Source: Sternotherus odoratus
Lineage: Eukaryota > Chordata > Testudines > Kinosternidae
Reading direction: 5' to 3'
DNA length: 64,000 nt
NCBI GenBank assembly: GCA_032164245.1
Contig: JAVMKO010000003.1
Span: 68,890,390 to 68,954,389 of the forward strand
Positions 23,830 to 35,600 of this stretch are shown here, piece after piece. Made by a program: the position numbers and the translations under genes. The notes beneath the pieces are model-generated. The model was given only the letters and a program-made list of their open reading frames with translations. It searched no databases and had not been told where the DNA came from. Within the stretch, counting starts at the first letter, position 1. Every line of letters begins with the position of its first letter.

Positions 23830-23986
23830 TATTCCCCCATTGGACTGGAGCGGCAAACCGCGGCCAGTGGGAGCCACAATTGGCCAAACCTGCGGACGCT
23901 GCAGGTAGGGAAACCGGCCAGGCCCACCAACAGTGCTTATCCTGAGGGGCCACATGCCAAGGTTGCTGACCCCTGGTATACAATCA
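23830..23986. mobile_element. Right half of a foldback hAT-like element
   Basis: GCGGCAAACCGCGGCCAGTG then ACCTGCGGACGCTGCAGG and the end CATGCCAAGGTTGCTGACCC match the right half of the complete element at 36815-37151 in the same orientation. The left half is absent. Confidence 0.72.
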
Positions 23987-24192
23987 TGTAATTGTCTTAC
24001 TACAAAGGCACAATACAACTGAATTAGCATTGCACTGGCAACATTATTTCTGGCATTTCCCAACTGACAGGTAAATAGTCTTTTAATATAGATTTTTGAC
24101 ATTTTACAAAACTTAATTGGAAAAACAAAAATTCTGTTATGTGGAGCCATACTACCGCACTCCACCCAACATGGATAATCAGTAAGGGCGAG

Positions 24193-24305
24193 ATCACAGA
24201 AAAATGGGGCTGAAAGAGACCTTGAGAAGTCATCAAGTCCAGCCCTCTGTGCTGAGTCAGAACCAAATAAACCTAGACCATTCTTGACAGGTGTTTGTCC
24301 AACCA
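24193..24305 (-). mobile_element. CR1 3'-end fragment, minus strand
   Basis: CTGAAAGAGACCTTGAGAAG then TCATCAAGTCCAGCCCTCTG and TTGACAGGTGTTTGTCCAA are the complement of the conserved CR1 3' untranslated end. The last bases of the element are lost. Confidence 0.75.
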
Positions 24306-24319
24306 GTGTGACATGCCCT

Positions 24320-24960
24320 GGGTGCAATCTGGACAGTGGAACCCCTGAACCTCCTTTAACTCTCCTTACACTCTGCTAGTCAAGAGCAAACCCATAAGGG
24401 TTCCATTCACTCAGCCATCAGCATGCAGGGACACCCAGCAAAGTTCTATGAATATTCTCCTATGCCACCTGTGAACTCCATGCAGGGAGACACCAGCAAA
24501 TTCCTCCAGGCCCAGCCTTGCACCCCAGAAATGTGTATTATACACTGCTCAAGACTGTCTTGATCAAAGCAAGCTCATCAATTAGTTTGCCACTCCTTCA
24601 AAGAGTGGTAGACGTGCCCCAGCTTCCGTAATCTGGGCAGATCCCCCCAGCACATTTGACAAACCTCACTGGTTAAATTAAACATTAAAATAAATTCATT
24701 AACTAGAGGAAGATAGATTTTAAGTGATGAAGTGGTATTGGCCTAGAAGATCAGAACTGGTTACAAAAGGAAATAAAATAGCAAAACCGAAATCTAAATC
24801 CTAAACTTTACCAGGCCAATAATTCTAAAAGCAAGAGGATTTCTCTCACCCAAAACTTCACAGCAGTTCATGCTAACTGGAATGCCTTCCAGTTACCTCC
24901 AGCCTCTCCCGAAGCCTCAGTGGAAATCTCTTTGTTTTCCAGATGATCTTGCTTCCTCAT
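24320..24960. repeat. Probable LTR-derived or other interspersed repeat
   Basis: The segment with GTGAACTCCATGCAGGGAGA, CCAGGCCCAGCCTTGCACCC and AGAGTGGTAGACGTGCCCCA resembles a repeat I recall from turtle genomes. Neither TG...CA ends nor a target duplication can be found, so the class is uncertain. Confidence 0.4.
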
Positions 24961-24969
24961 GTACAGATG

Positions 24970-25160
24970 GTGGAAAGAAGACACAATATTCCAGCTGAGG
25001 CTTTGCCAGTGCTAAGGAGAGCGGGACAGTTACCTCCTGTGCCGCACACACGACACTCTTGTTAACACACCCCTTAATTATATTTGCCTTTTTCAATTTG
25101 AAAAATTATCTCACCCCTGAATTATATTAGCCAGTCCAATTTGTGTTCCACTGCAACCCC
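24970..25160 (-). mobile_element. CR1 fragment, minus strand
   Basis: TTCCAGCTGAGGCTTTGCCA then AGCGGGACAGTTACCTCC and CACGACACTCTTGTTAACAC correspond to the minus strand of the CR1 C-terminal coding region. It may belong with the 3'-end fragment at 24193-24305, the interval between being an insertion. Confidence 0.7.
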
Positions 25161-25915
25161 TGATACTGTCCCCCGCCCACACTTCCCCTGCCAGCCTCTC
25201 CTTGTACTCTTCTGTTCCTGTCCTCCCAACCCTCCTGCTTGCTCCCCTCCCCACAGTGTCTGGCTCCTTCCTTTGTCCCCAGGACCAGCCCATTATCCTT
25301 CTCTTCCTCCTCCTCCATGGCTCCTGTCCTTTTCTCCCCTCAGCTCTTTTCCTTCTGCCTCAGGCTCCTATCTCTTTTACTCCTGAGCTCTGATCGCCTT
25401 CCGCCACCTTGTATCTCTTCCCTGCTGCTGTCCCCCCTTTACACCTCTCTGCATTCCAATCAGGAAGCTTCTTTCTTCTCCTCCACACTGTCTGAGCACC
25501 AGTCAGGGGAGCAGTGAGAGCAAAGGGGAGACAATCTTTCTGTTTTCTGTTCCCGTGCATGGTGCAGCATCTGGAAGGAGAAACTGTATGAAAGTACCGC
25601 TTCACTGCTGCAGCTCTGTACTGAGGTATGCCCAGTATTGATGGAACTTCCAGATGCTTTAGTTGTCAAACTCTAACAAATCTCAGCTGAGCATGCGCCA
25701 CCTGAGATTTTTCAGAAAACTCTTACATGGCCATTTTGGGCTTAATTCTCACAGGGATTGCAAAAAGCACGGCCTTTTGCAACATGTAGTCTGTGTTCCA
25801 GAACATGGGGGTGGTAGAGAACAGCTTCTCAATGGAATGTTCCAGAACATGGGGGTGGTAGAGCACAGCTTCTCAATGGAATGGCCATAGGACATTTTTT
25901 AACGTGGGCAAAACA
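25161..25915. repeat. C/T-rich then mixed repeat with a recent 44-bp tandem duplication
   Basis: 25161-25500 is pyrimidine-rich on the plus strand and gives overlapping chance frames in several phases. 25500-25790 is mixed and I recognise no family with certainty. At 25796-25883 a 44-bp unit is present twice in tandem with one mismatch (AGAACAGC versus AGCACAGC), which indicates a recent event. Confidence 0.55.
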
Positions 25916-26160
25916 ACTTATTTTCCCCTAATCTTGTCTGAAAAGTCGCTGAACTATTTTAGCTGAAACTTCCCAAAGAACCCAGCCTGAGGCAGACACA
26001 TTGATTTAAAAATCAACCCAAACGGTTTAAGCTTAGCAATGTTCTAAGCAATCGAAAACAGACTTTTATAATGAAAAGTACTGGGGAGCCTTAACTTTAA
26101 GTGTTGGCTATTGTTACAGGTTCAATTACATTCAATAAGATATGTCAAATAGCTCATCAC

Positions 26161-26455
26161 AGGGCTCGTCTTCACTACCACGCTACATCAGCACAGATGC
26201 ATTGATGTAGCTGCACCGCTGTAGCACATCTGGTGAAGCCATGCTATGTCGAGAGGAGAGCGTTCTCCCGGCGATGTAACTACTCCATCTCAGTGAGAGG
26301 TGGAAGATATGTCAGTGAGAGACTGTCTCTTGTTGACCTAGCACAATGTACACACCGCTTTAAGTCAAGGTAACCTACATTGCTCAGGGGTGGTTTTTCC
26401 ACATTCCTGAGCAATGTAACTTTCATCAATTTAAGGGGTAGTGTAGACAAGCTCT
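26161..26455. mobile_element. MITE with terminal inverted repeats
   Basis: The left end AGGGCTCGTCTTCACTACC matches the reverse complement of the right end (AGAGCTTGTCTACACTACC) at 16 of 19 positions. An internal hairpin pairs TACATTGCTCAGG (26376-26388) exactly with CCTGAGCAATGTA (26406-26418). No clear target duplication is visible and no frame codes for transposase. Confidence 0.75.
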
Positions 26456-27744
26456 TAATCATTTTAATTAATCAGTTATTATCACTAAAAGATTAATGGA
26501 ACATAATGCAGAAAGGAATGCTAATACATTACCAACCCATTTGGGAGGCACCAGTGTATCTGGTGAACTGTCTCAAAACCAATGCTTCACTTTGCCTTTA
26601 AATATACTAGGATTGTTTACCCCAGATGAGGGATTCACCATCTGTTTGCATTACTTTAAATCTATCATTCTTATTTATTGTCTTTGACATGTTTTGGCAA
26701 CTTTTTGCTAGGCTATCACAGACCTTCTAGGAAACAGAATAGAGATTGTAACTAGTTTATTATCTTATTTTGACCATAGTATTCCAAAAGTCAGCAAAAC
26801 TTTAGAGACATCCTGCATCAGTAATAGCTTGTACAGAGGGCCTGTTAGCTAAGCATCAACAAAATAATTTGTCTGGTCCTTTTTTCTGGAATGTATTTAT
26901 ACCTAACATGGAGATTACAATACTTCACATCTACCCGTCATTAATCAGTTTAATATAATTAAAAAGCATTTTGAAAGAGCTTAATATGAATAAAATTCAT
27001 AGTTATATGAAACTTAGGTGATATTATATACCATATAGTATATGATATTGGCTAATACCATAAACCTGACAGGCTCGCTTTTATTTTGCTCTATACATAT
27101 TTGCAAGACTGAAGCTCTGTATAAGCAACAGATAGACAAGTGTAACATACCCAAAGGCTGGTGGATTGCATGTATTCCTCAAGCCTTGTTATATTCTCCT
27201 GAAGCATACATAGCATGAGTCATGCAAAGGTTACAGCACCTAGCTACAAATCATCCTGAGTATAAAACATTCTAAGTATAATGTGCTATACTTATTCCTT
27301 ATTAGCCACTTTCTTATTCAGGTTACTTAACATTTCATTTTTAATCATGCATATCTATAATAACAAACAAACCCCATGATTTGATTAATATATTTTATTT
27401 GTGAGCTGAATACATTCTGTTTGTAAGATTTGGTTTACCAATATTCTGTTTACAAGAATCAGCTTCACAAGTCTGGTTCAAAAGTCCATTCCTTTATCTG
27501 ATAACTGCCTGCACAGCATTTAGACATATAAAAACAGGTGATTTTTTTTTTAAAAAAAAATCCATGTCAACCCTCATTATCATAGATAATGATTTAATAA
27601 AAAAGACTTGAATTTCAATAGATAACCATTTTTGTTCCATGTGTCTGTTTGCTCTTGAGTTTATCAAGAGCCACATCCTTCTTTCCTTATTCCTGTGAAG
27701 GAAATGAAACCATTTGTATGTATAAGAGGGAGGTTTGAAGTAAA
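26456..27744. other. No gene; unique AT-rich DNA
   Basis: I see no repeat or gene. It contains a T-run followed by an A-run at 27542-27560, and AT-rich short frames. Confidence 0.5.
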
Positions 27745-28331
27745 TAGGATGAAATTCAATAAGGAAAAATGCAAAGAACTCCACTTGGGAAGGAATAATC
27801 AGTTGGACACATACAAAATGGGAAATGACTACTTAGAAAGAAGTACTGCGGAAAGGGATCTGTGGGTCATAGTGGACAACAAGCTAAATATGAGTCAAAA
27901 GTGTAATGCTGTTGCAAAAAAAATCAAACATCATTCTGGGATGTATTAGCAGGAGTGTTGTAAGCAAGATATGAGAAGTAATTCTTCTGTTCTACTCCGC
28001 TCTAATAGAGTACTGTGTGCAGTTCTGGGCACCACCTTTCAGGAACGATATGGACAAATTGGAGAAAGTCCAGAGAAGAGCAACAAAAATGATTAAAGGT
28101 CTAGAAAACATGACCTATGAGGAAAGATTGAAAAAATTGTTCTTGTTTACCTGTAAGTATAGGACAAGAAGCAGTGGGCTTAATTTGCAGCAGGGGTGGT
28201 TTAGGCTGGACATTAGGAAAACCTTATATAAAGTTAAGCACTGGTATAAATTGCTGAAGGAGGCTGTGGAATCTCCATCTTCAGAGATTTTTAAGAGCAG
28301 GTTAGACAAACATCTGTCAGGGATGGTTTAG
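27745..28331 (+). pseudogene. CR1 ORF2 C-terminal remnant
   Basis: Frame 27695-27949 carries MKFNKEKCKELHLGRNNQL and the following ERDLWVIVDNKLNMSQKC, the region after the RT domain. Frame 28017-28331 holds MQFWAPPFRNDMDKLEKVQR and the LDIRKTLYKVKHWYKLLKEA block up to the natural C-terminus HLSGMV. A frameshift near 27945 and a short internal deletion near 28150 break the protein. Confidence 0.87.
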
Positions 28332-28414
28332 ATAATACTCAGTCCTGCCATGAGTGTAGCGGACTTGACTAGATGACCTCTCAAGGTCCCTTCTAGTTCT
28401 ATGGTTTTATGATT
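27745..28414 (+). mobile_element. CR1 LINE 3' end, plus strand
   Basis: The copy starts within the RT/C-terminal coding region and runs to the CR1 3' terminus at 28396-28414 (TTCTAGTTCTATGGTTTTATGATT type). It is 5'-truncated. Its 3' end lies only 115 bp before the target duplication of the solo LTR at 28534. Confidence 0.92.
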
Positions 28415-28689
28415 TAGCCCTCCACTCCCAGGTATGCTGACCGGCACCTTTCTTCTTGGCCCATTACTTTCTTTGCTTTACAGTCTTTGGGTTTGTTTTC
28501 CTGGCATTTGTGTGTGTGAGTGCACAACAGCATTGTAAGCGAGCGGGCACTCACCCCGGCGGCACCTCCTGCTGGTCGTCTGGGGAATCAGCCTTGCCAG
28601 CCTCTGGAGCGCCCTCTGCCGGGCGATGTCCCGTGTCTGCTCTGGCCCCTTTAGGGGTAGTGCAGCCAGTAAACAAGCCGTCCTTCGGG

Positions 28690-29035
28690 GAAGGTTGGCG
28701 CTGGCCTGGGCTTCCAAGCACAGGCAGCCCGTAAACAGTCTCTATGAGCGAGCTGGTTCTAGCCTGGGCTTCCAGCCACAGGCAGCCAGTAAATGATCTC
28801 TAGGAGCAAGCTGGCTCTAGCCTGGGCTTCCAAGCACAGGCAGCCAGTAAATGATCTCTAGGAAGGCAGGGCCCTAAGCCTCTGCAGTAAACAGTCTTTA
28901 GGGGCTGGCTATAGCCTGGGCGTGGCTCAGGCAGCCAGCAAACACACACAGTCTTTAGGTAAACTGGCTCTGGCCTGGGCTTCTGAGCACAGGCAGCCCG
29001 TACACAAACAGTCTTTCGGGAAAGGCTGGCTCTAG
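28690..29035. repeat. Minisatellite of about 60-bp units inside the LTR
   Basis: Five to six units share CTGGCTCTAGCCTGGGCTTC then CACAGGCAGCCAGTAAA and AGTCTCTA/GATCTCTAGG. Units near 28870-28960 are more diverged. The array lies downstream of the TATA box on the LTR's own strand. Confidence 0.85.
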
Positions 29036-29227
29036 AGTCCCGGTACCTTGGTTGCCCAGTCAGCTTCTGGCTCCTCGGGGTACACGGCAGCAGGTACTCC
29101 AGGCCAGTCGTCCTCAGCATCGGGGTCGGGTGCACCACTCAGGTAGGAGTCCCCTCTGGTCAGCAGCCAGTCCGGCGGAGCCTCCTTCTCCTTCCTTGGT
29201 TCTCCCCTTTCTGGGTTGCAGGGCCGG

Positions 29228-29236
29228 CCTTTTATA
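29228..29236 (-). promoter_or_regulatory. TATA box of the solo LTR
   Basis: The minus strand reads TATAAAAGG, preceded by a CG-rich block and followed by GCCGGCCCTGCAACCCAG. Its position, about 120 bp inside the LTR start, fits an LTR core promoter. Confidence 0.6.
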
Positions 29237-29363
29237 CTTCTTCTCCCGCCCCTGTACTTCCGGCGAGGGGGGCGGGGTGGTCTTGGCTCCACCCTCCACG
29301 GCCTTTCTATGGCCCCCTCGCCCTCCGTGTCGGAGGGGGACAACTCGGGCCCACTACAAGCAT

Positions 29364-32092
29364 CATAGAAATAGAAATGGGAAAAGAACACCCCCCCCTC
29401 TCTCTCAAAAAACAAAACAAAATCAAAACAAAAAAGACAGCTTCTAAAGTTTGGCCAGGATTTAAACTTCATGGTCAGTTCTGTGGCTCATTTTTATTAA
29501 ATAGCAGCACCAAACTGAAGCTGAAGTTGCAGGGTTTGACGCTATCCAAGTAAGTGCCACAGAGAGTGGTACATCTGGTTTTGATAACTGTAATAACGTC
29601 CAATAGGTGTTCTCATAATGAAGGAGAGAAGCCATGCAGCATTACTGGAGAGAGGAGTATTGACAGTGGGAAGGCCACAGAATCCATATAGTTCAAAGAT
29701 GGACTAAGTCTAAGGCCTCAGTCCTGCAAGTCCTTATGTACAGTAGTAACCATACATGTGAGTAGCTGCATGCAACTCAGCAGGGCTGCTTACACAAGTC
29801 CCTAAACTTTTGCCGGATTGGGACCTGTGTGGCCATGAACAGGCTGTACAACGGGGAATATAACTCTGTATTCTCTCCCCCGGCCGGCATTTCCCCATTG
29901 GGAACATGATCTCATTTTAGCCCTATGCGTGGGATTTGAAATGAATATACAACCACAAAATTCCATTACTTGGTATTTCCATTTCCTTAAAAAAGTCTAT
30001 TTGTTTTATCTGCATTTAATCTCCGTTTGAAGTTGGGGCTGACAGGTTGTTGAACTGTGAATTCTGAACGGCTTCATTCTCAGAATGCTATGAACTTGCT
30101 AGACAAAAGAGAGGTAAGTAATCTCATGATAATGCGTATTCGCTGCCACACAACCCGGGAGCGCTGGCTCAGGGCATGACCTTGTTTTAACCAGCCGGTT
30201 TTCCAAAATACTTAAGTACTTTTTCATGTTTAACAGGCAAAACAGGCACACATTTTAAAAAAGCAATAAGACACATGGCTTGTAAACTATATTGTTTATG
30301 CTGTACTGAATCACATAGTATAAGACCATGGCACTGACCAACTGTAAATGGCTGCAAACACTCTCTAGACTTGAAGGTGATTTGTCAGATGCTATAAATG
30401 CAAGTCTTTTCAGTCAGTACATAAACCACCTCTATAAAGCATGACTGCAAGTAACTTAAACTGCAGAGCATTGTGCCGTATGGGTTTTTATTAAAATGTG
30501 AGACACAGTGCTAAAGTTGGCTATTGTCGACGCCTATCATTTCATTATAAAGAGACACAGGGTATATTTGATTTCCCTAGATGGATCCAATCTGCCTCTG
30601 TCTTATGGTTATTGCTTTCTCAGTATCATATCCACCACATTTCACCTTGGGTTTAATTATCTTTCTTGTCTCCTCTCCCTCTCTCCAGATATATATTTAT
30701 TGTGTGTTTTGAATTGTTTTAGATGGATTGCAAAACATCTTGCTGATGATAAATGTATTGAAATATGGTATTTAAGAGCTGATTATAGTGTAGATTATAT
30801 TTTGCTCTGTAAGAAATGCACCAGGGTATTTTTAAAAAGTATAATTTTGGCAGACAGAAATCCTTTACAGCTATACTGAGCATCAAACTGTGTACCCATG
30901 TGGGTTTTGAAGAGTGGCGGATGGTGATATGAAAGTTTGTATCTTTGACTTAGTATCTTTTTGATGACAAAAAGCTTTTGTTGCGCTAACAGGGAAAATG
31001 TAGATGCAGAATAATGGTAAAATATAAATAATAGCTTACATGATTACATTATTTTAAACTGCTTAACAAGGAAAATGTAAGGGAAAGGAAATATCAAGTT
31101 CTGTAAAAGAATTAAAAATATTGGGCCAAATTCTGAGCAGATGTAAATCTGCATTACTCAATTGATGTTGACAGAAGTACAGAGATTTATCCTGGAGGAT
31201 CTGACCCATTATTATTATTATTATTTGTTTTCATATTTCATTTTCTGTTCTTCATTCCTTCACATAGCACAGAATTATTCTTCATATGGAATGGTCCTCT
31301 CCATGCTGGCAGGTTTGGTAGAAAATGAGCAGAGTAGAAAGGCAGCACATGAATAGTCTGTCTCCCAATTCCTGCAAAGCTGTTCCATGCGCAGTAATCA
31401 AGGCATATGGCATATTCCAGACCACTGCCCCACCATGTGGAGAGCAGCACTAGGATCTCGTTCATTCGGCAGATTTCTTCAGAGGTTGCTTCTTTGCCTT
31501 TTTCTTCAAATAAGAACGGAATCTCTCCTTTTCCTGCCCAGACTGGTCCATAAAGTAATTCCAGATCTTCCATTTGACCAGTGCCTGGGTATAGTAGTTG
31601 GAAACTCTTCAGGAGCTCCCACAATTTGCAAGAATGTATAAGACAAGAGATTACTGGAATTTCAAATGCCATGGTATTTTTGGAGCAATCCAATTTACTA
31701 CTGTGTAATGCCAGGCCTCAATGCTTGCTAGTTTCAGTAGTATACATTTTATTTCAGAGAACCAATTTCTAGGTTTTTATTTAAACTTCATCATGCATAT
31801 CTGGAATAGCAAAATATTGTTATGTACTTGGAACACGGAGCAAGGACTTAGCAAACCCTAGGCAAGACCAAGTCAAGAATGAAACCTATTTTCATCACCA
31901 TTTTAGTCTTTTAGTCACATCGCAAAACATTTGTTTTGTGTATTTTGCACATCATACACAAAAGATTCACACATAAACAATGGCTGGTGTGAACCAAGAC
32001 CACAACCTTTTGAATGGCCATGTAATAATAGAATAGTTCAACGTGTACTTGTTTATGTACTGCTAAATCTTAGGCATATCATGGTACCCAGC
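29364..32092. other. No gene; mostly unique DNA
   Basis: The frames at 30508-30879 and 31238-31693 are AT-rich or mixed and have no recognisable domain. 31120-31200 is a scrap of the GATGTAAATCTGCATTACTC repeat, and 31208-31225 is a short (ATT)n run. Confidence 0.45.
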
Positions 32093-32155
32093 ATGATCAA
32101 GTAGTTAGTGCACAAGACTAGCCATCAAGACTCCTTGTGCCCAGCTCTGCTATGG
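32093..32155 (+). mobile_element. tRNA-derived SINE head fragment
   Basis: AGTAGTTAGTGCACAAGACT then AGCCATCAAGACTCCTTGTG and CCCAGCTCTGCTATGG resemble the tRNA-like head of a CORE-SINE (AGTGGTTAGAGCAC...CCCAGCTCTGCCA). The rest is lost. Confidence 0.5.
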
Positions 32156-32439
32156 TTTAAGGGTTAATTAAATTTCACACCATGGCTAAGTGAAAACTTG
32201 AAGTTTTTTTTTATGAATTAAGATTTACATTTTTAATGATCACACATGGTGTAAACCTTTTGTTTAATTAACCTAACCATTAAGAAAAAAATACAAGTAA
32301 CAAAATCAGCTTTTGTTTCTTAACTCCTTTGACAGAGAGATTGATTGGCTCCATCCTAAATATGTTTAGATTTTATACAAAGGATCAGATTCTGATACCT
32401 TTACCAAGTTGAGTCATGCCTTACTCTACAAGCAGTCCT

Positions 32440-32640
32440 ATTGGGCCTGATTTTCATTTACCTTAAGGTTATGGCAACGTAAAGGGGTCTGAAAGTGGGC
32501 ATAAATGTAACGAAGATCCTCTTATGCGGCCAGAGTAGCGCAAAACAGACTTTGTTTAACTGAGGATCAGGTCCATCGACATCAATCTGACCACTCAAAG
32601 ACTAAGTACTACTAAAGTGATTAGAATCTGGCCCAAAGCA
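32440..32640. repeat. Interspersed repeat (GGGCCTGATTTTCATTTACC type)
   Basis: The two ends mirror each other: GGGCCTGATTTTCATTTACC on the left and AGAATCTGGCCC on the right. It looks like a degraded foldback repeat of the type common in sauropsids. Confidence 0.4.
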
Positions 32641-35600
32641 AATGTAAAGTAAACACTGAGGACAAAATAGAAAAATACCTCCCCCTAAAACTTTTTGAGC
32701 CAAATTATGCCCTGCCTTTCACCTCTTAGAATCACTTTAAAGTCAGTGACATTTCAAGGGTTAATTCAGGGTAGCACGAGGTCTTTTGCCTAGATTTCAA
32801 TTATTATTTTGAGACTCCTCCTGCTCCTTCTCCTCTTTATTTTTTAGTTGTAAATAGGAAGTTTGTTGGCTGGAACAGGAAGGTTGTTTTGGGTTAATTC
32901 ACTAATTTAAGATCACATATGCATAAGGGGTTGTGTTAGGTATATCAGTGTTTAGACTGATCCAGCTTAAGGGAGGGGAACAAGAGAGCAGACAGATGCA
33001 TCTGGTGGGCTGTGTTTGCTGAAACCAAACAGCCCGCTCTGTGCCTGTGTGATTTCTGACATACTATTGGTAGTTATGGCTATTGGACTCAGTTCTACAA
33101 CCACGAATGCCTTTTTGATCCTGACATTTTTTCTTATATATGAATGATTTGTGGAGGGCCAGAGGGTATCTGAAGTGTTGGGAAATTGCAGAGATGAATG
33201 AGACAGTGGTCACAACGAGTACTGGACATCTGGGGCCAGAGACTCAGCTGGAGTAAATCAGTATGGTTCCATTGAAGATTTTCTGATTTATCCTAGTTGA
33301 AGCTCTGTCCCTTTAAGTACTGTTATTGTAGGGCCTTTGTGCTTTAACTTTTACCAGTCAGTTCAGAAATGAATTAAAAACCCACACTCATTTTGCATGA
33401 GCTTTCTGGGACCTAGAAGTAATTCCTTTGCACTTATAGTTTTGCCATTGACTTCAATGGGGCCAGCATTTCATAGGGCTTTATACACCATGAACTCATG
33501 TGGGTTCAATTAAGTGAGAATGTGCAGGATGCATATACCCAGAACCAGATGTTCCTGGGACCAAAAGCCCTGATACCCACACAACACATACGGGATAAGG
33601 CAGCCAGATGGAAGCTGCTCTTGAGATTGTCTAGATAGTTGTCTCTCTCTCAGAACTAGGATTTACTACAGCTGTTTAACAAGTACAGATTAAGTGTACC
33701 AAACAGTTAACAGTCATGAGGTTGGAAGTCATTTGGCAACAGCAGCCCTTTCTCAGACATCATGGGCTCAGCTTTGTGCCTGATGCTGAAGAATCTTGAA
33801 CGTTGCCATTGCATGCACGTCAAAGGAGATCATAGAGCAATGGGTGGTCACTGAGTTTGACCCAGATAATGATTCCTGAGGTATTAGACTACCACCAATC
33901 AAGTCTATTGGCTCTCCGATACAGTAGAACCGGCAGTGCCATTACTGTAATGACTGACAATGGCTAGAGTATGTATATACTGCACCTATTTAGAAGACTG
34001 AAAGGTTTTATTCTAAATTTTAAATCTCATAGGTCATGGCCACAGGATTCATTAAGGTAACCGAATCATTGAAATATGGGTAGGACAGAGGATTGGTACT
34101 GTTATGCTTCATTGGTTGTGGCTGGGACGATGCTAATTTTCTTAATCTGAACCTATTTCATGCATTATCTATATTTTGTTTTAAAGTACTGGCCAAACTA
34201 GAGAATCAGGGAGGTACTCAGTCTGTGGAAATAAAACTATGTTCCTGAGTGATTAATTAATTATCCTTTCGAACAATAGCTGATTCAATATAGCCAGTTC
34301 ACAACATCCTTGCCCACATGGATCTACCCCTTGTAACACTGACTTTAGAGAAGGGTCAATTCCAAATACTCACCTTTAACTCTGTTAAGGAAAATGTGGT
34401 TTTGGTTTGACACGTAACACAGAATGGATCATCATCCCTCTTGCCTCCTTTCCTTGAATAAAAACTCTTAGCTAATTTACTCCGTACAACATAGATAATT
34501 TGGAACCAGTCTCATTATTATTGTCCACAGAGACTCCATGGCTTTGGAATCTTTTCTGCATACGGGCCTAAAAGAACTTTTTCTGTTCATTTTAACCAAT
34601 TTTAACAAAAAATTCGAATGGCCTGTGATGCTTCCATTCTAGCCCAGGAGCAGTTACAGATTCGTAAAGAAATAAAATAAAAATGACCAGATACCTTTGC
34701 CTCCTATGACCTCATACCAACATAAAGCATTTTTCAGTGGGAGATTGTGGTGCTCCAGCATGCTATTAGACAAGAAATCCTATGCATTCTTATATAGGGG
34801 TCCTTTCATTTCTAATTGAGCTAGTCTTTAATGGCACTCAGACAACAACAGCTATATTTATTATCTCAGTGGACTGACAAGTTGGCACTATGTAATATTT
34901 ACTGTAGTTTTACAGCAGAACACTACAGATATTGTGTAGAGAATTAGCTTTATGCAGAGGAACTGCATCCTAAGTGAATTAGTGATTCATCTGTTACAAC
35001 AAAAGAGATGGCAAATTATATGTAATTTGTTTGATGGACAAAGAAAAGTTAGGTCGTTGGGCTTGGGTCATAAAGTTCACATGCCGAATGTTATGAGAGG
35101 CACGTAGTGAATTTAATGGACACTTAGATTGGCTTATATTTAAAAAAAAACAAGGCAGCAAGAAAGAATACAGTGGCTTTCCATAGAGTGATATGAAAAG
35201 TTTTTGGAATGAGATGAAATGAAAGTACCATGAATTACAGGTATAGAAGAAATACACAGGACTAGAAGGATCACTTTTTTTTTTTTTGGCTCAAAATTCT
35301 GATCAATTGAAATGAAACTGTTTGTGAAACAGGCCCAGATTTGAGGAATCTCCCATCCCATTTTTTTTTGTTGAAAAAATAACCTTGTTTCAACTTTGTC
35401 AAAATGAAAAAGCTGTGGAGATTTGATAGGAAATGACTCTGTGCTGAAATTTTAGTAAATTTAGCAAACACAGGTTTAAAAAAGAAAAAACAGTTGAAAC
35501 TGAAATGAAATCAGAATTATCAAAACGAAACTGTTCAATTGCCTCAAATAAAAAAAATTGTGGCTGGTCAGTTTGCAAAACTTTCATGATATTTCATCTT

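Larger units (their letters stand above)
28534..29358 (-). mobile_element. Solo LTR with 5-bp target duplication, minus strand
   Basis: On the minus strand the element begins TGTAGTGGGCC (29358) and ends CGCTTACA (28534), so the ends are TGTA...TACA. Exact 5-bp repeats AGCAT flank it at 28529-28533 and 29359-29363. A TATA box is present on the same strand (29228-29236). The region after it holds a roughly 60-bp tandem array. The body is GC-rich with many CpG, unlike its surroundings. No internal region or second LTR is found, so it is a solo LTR left by recombination. Confidence 0.87.

Noticed and set aside
23707..24327. 206-codon open frame on the minus strand
   Set aside because: It crosses a hAT half-element, unique DNA and a CR1 fragment, so the protein would be a chimera of unrelated repeats. 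No domain is seen.
29032..29472. 146-codon minus-strand frame with an acidic, proline-rich end
   Set aside because: It starts in unique DNA and runs through the solo LTR; no retroviral or host domain. LTRs normally do not code here.
30508..30879. 123-codon hydrophobic frame that might be a membrane protein
   Set aside because: The region is AT-rich, which gives Phe/Ile/Leu-rich translations. No homologue-like motif or start context.
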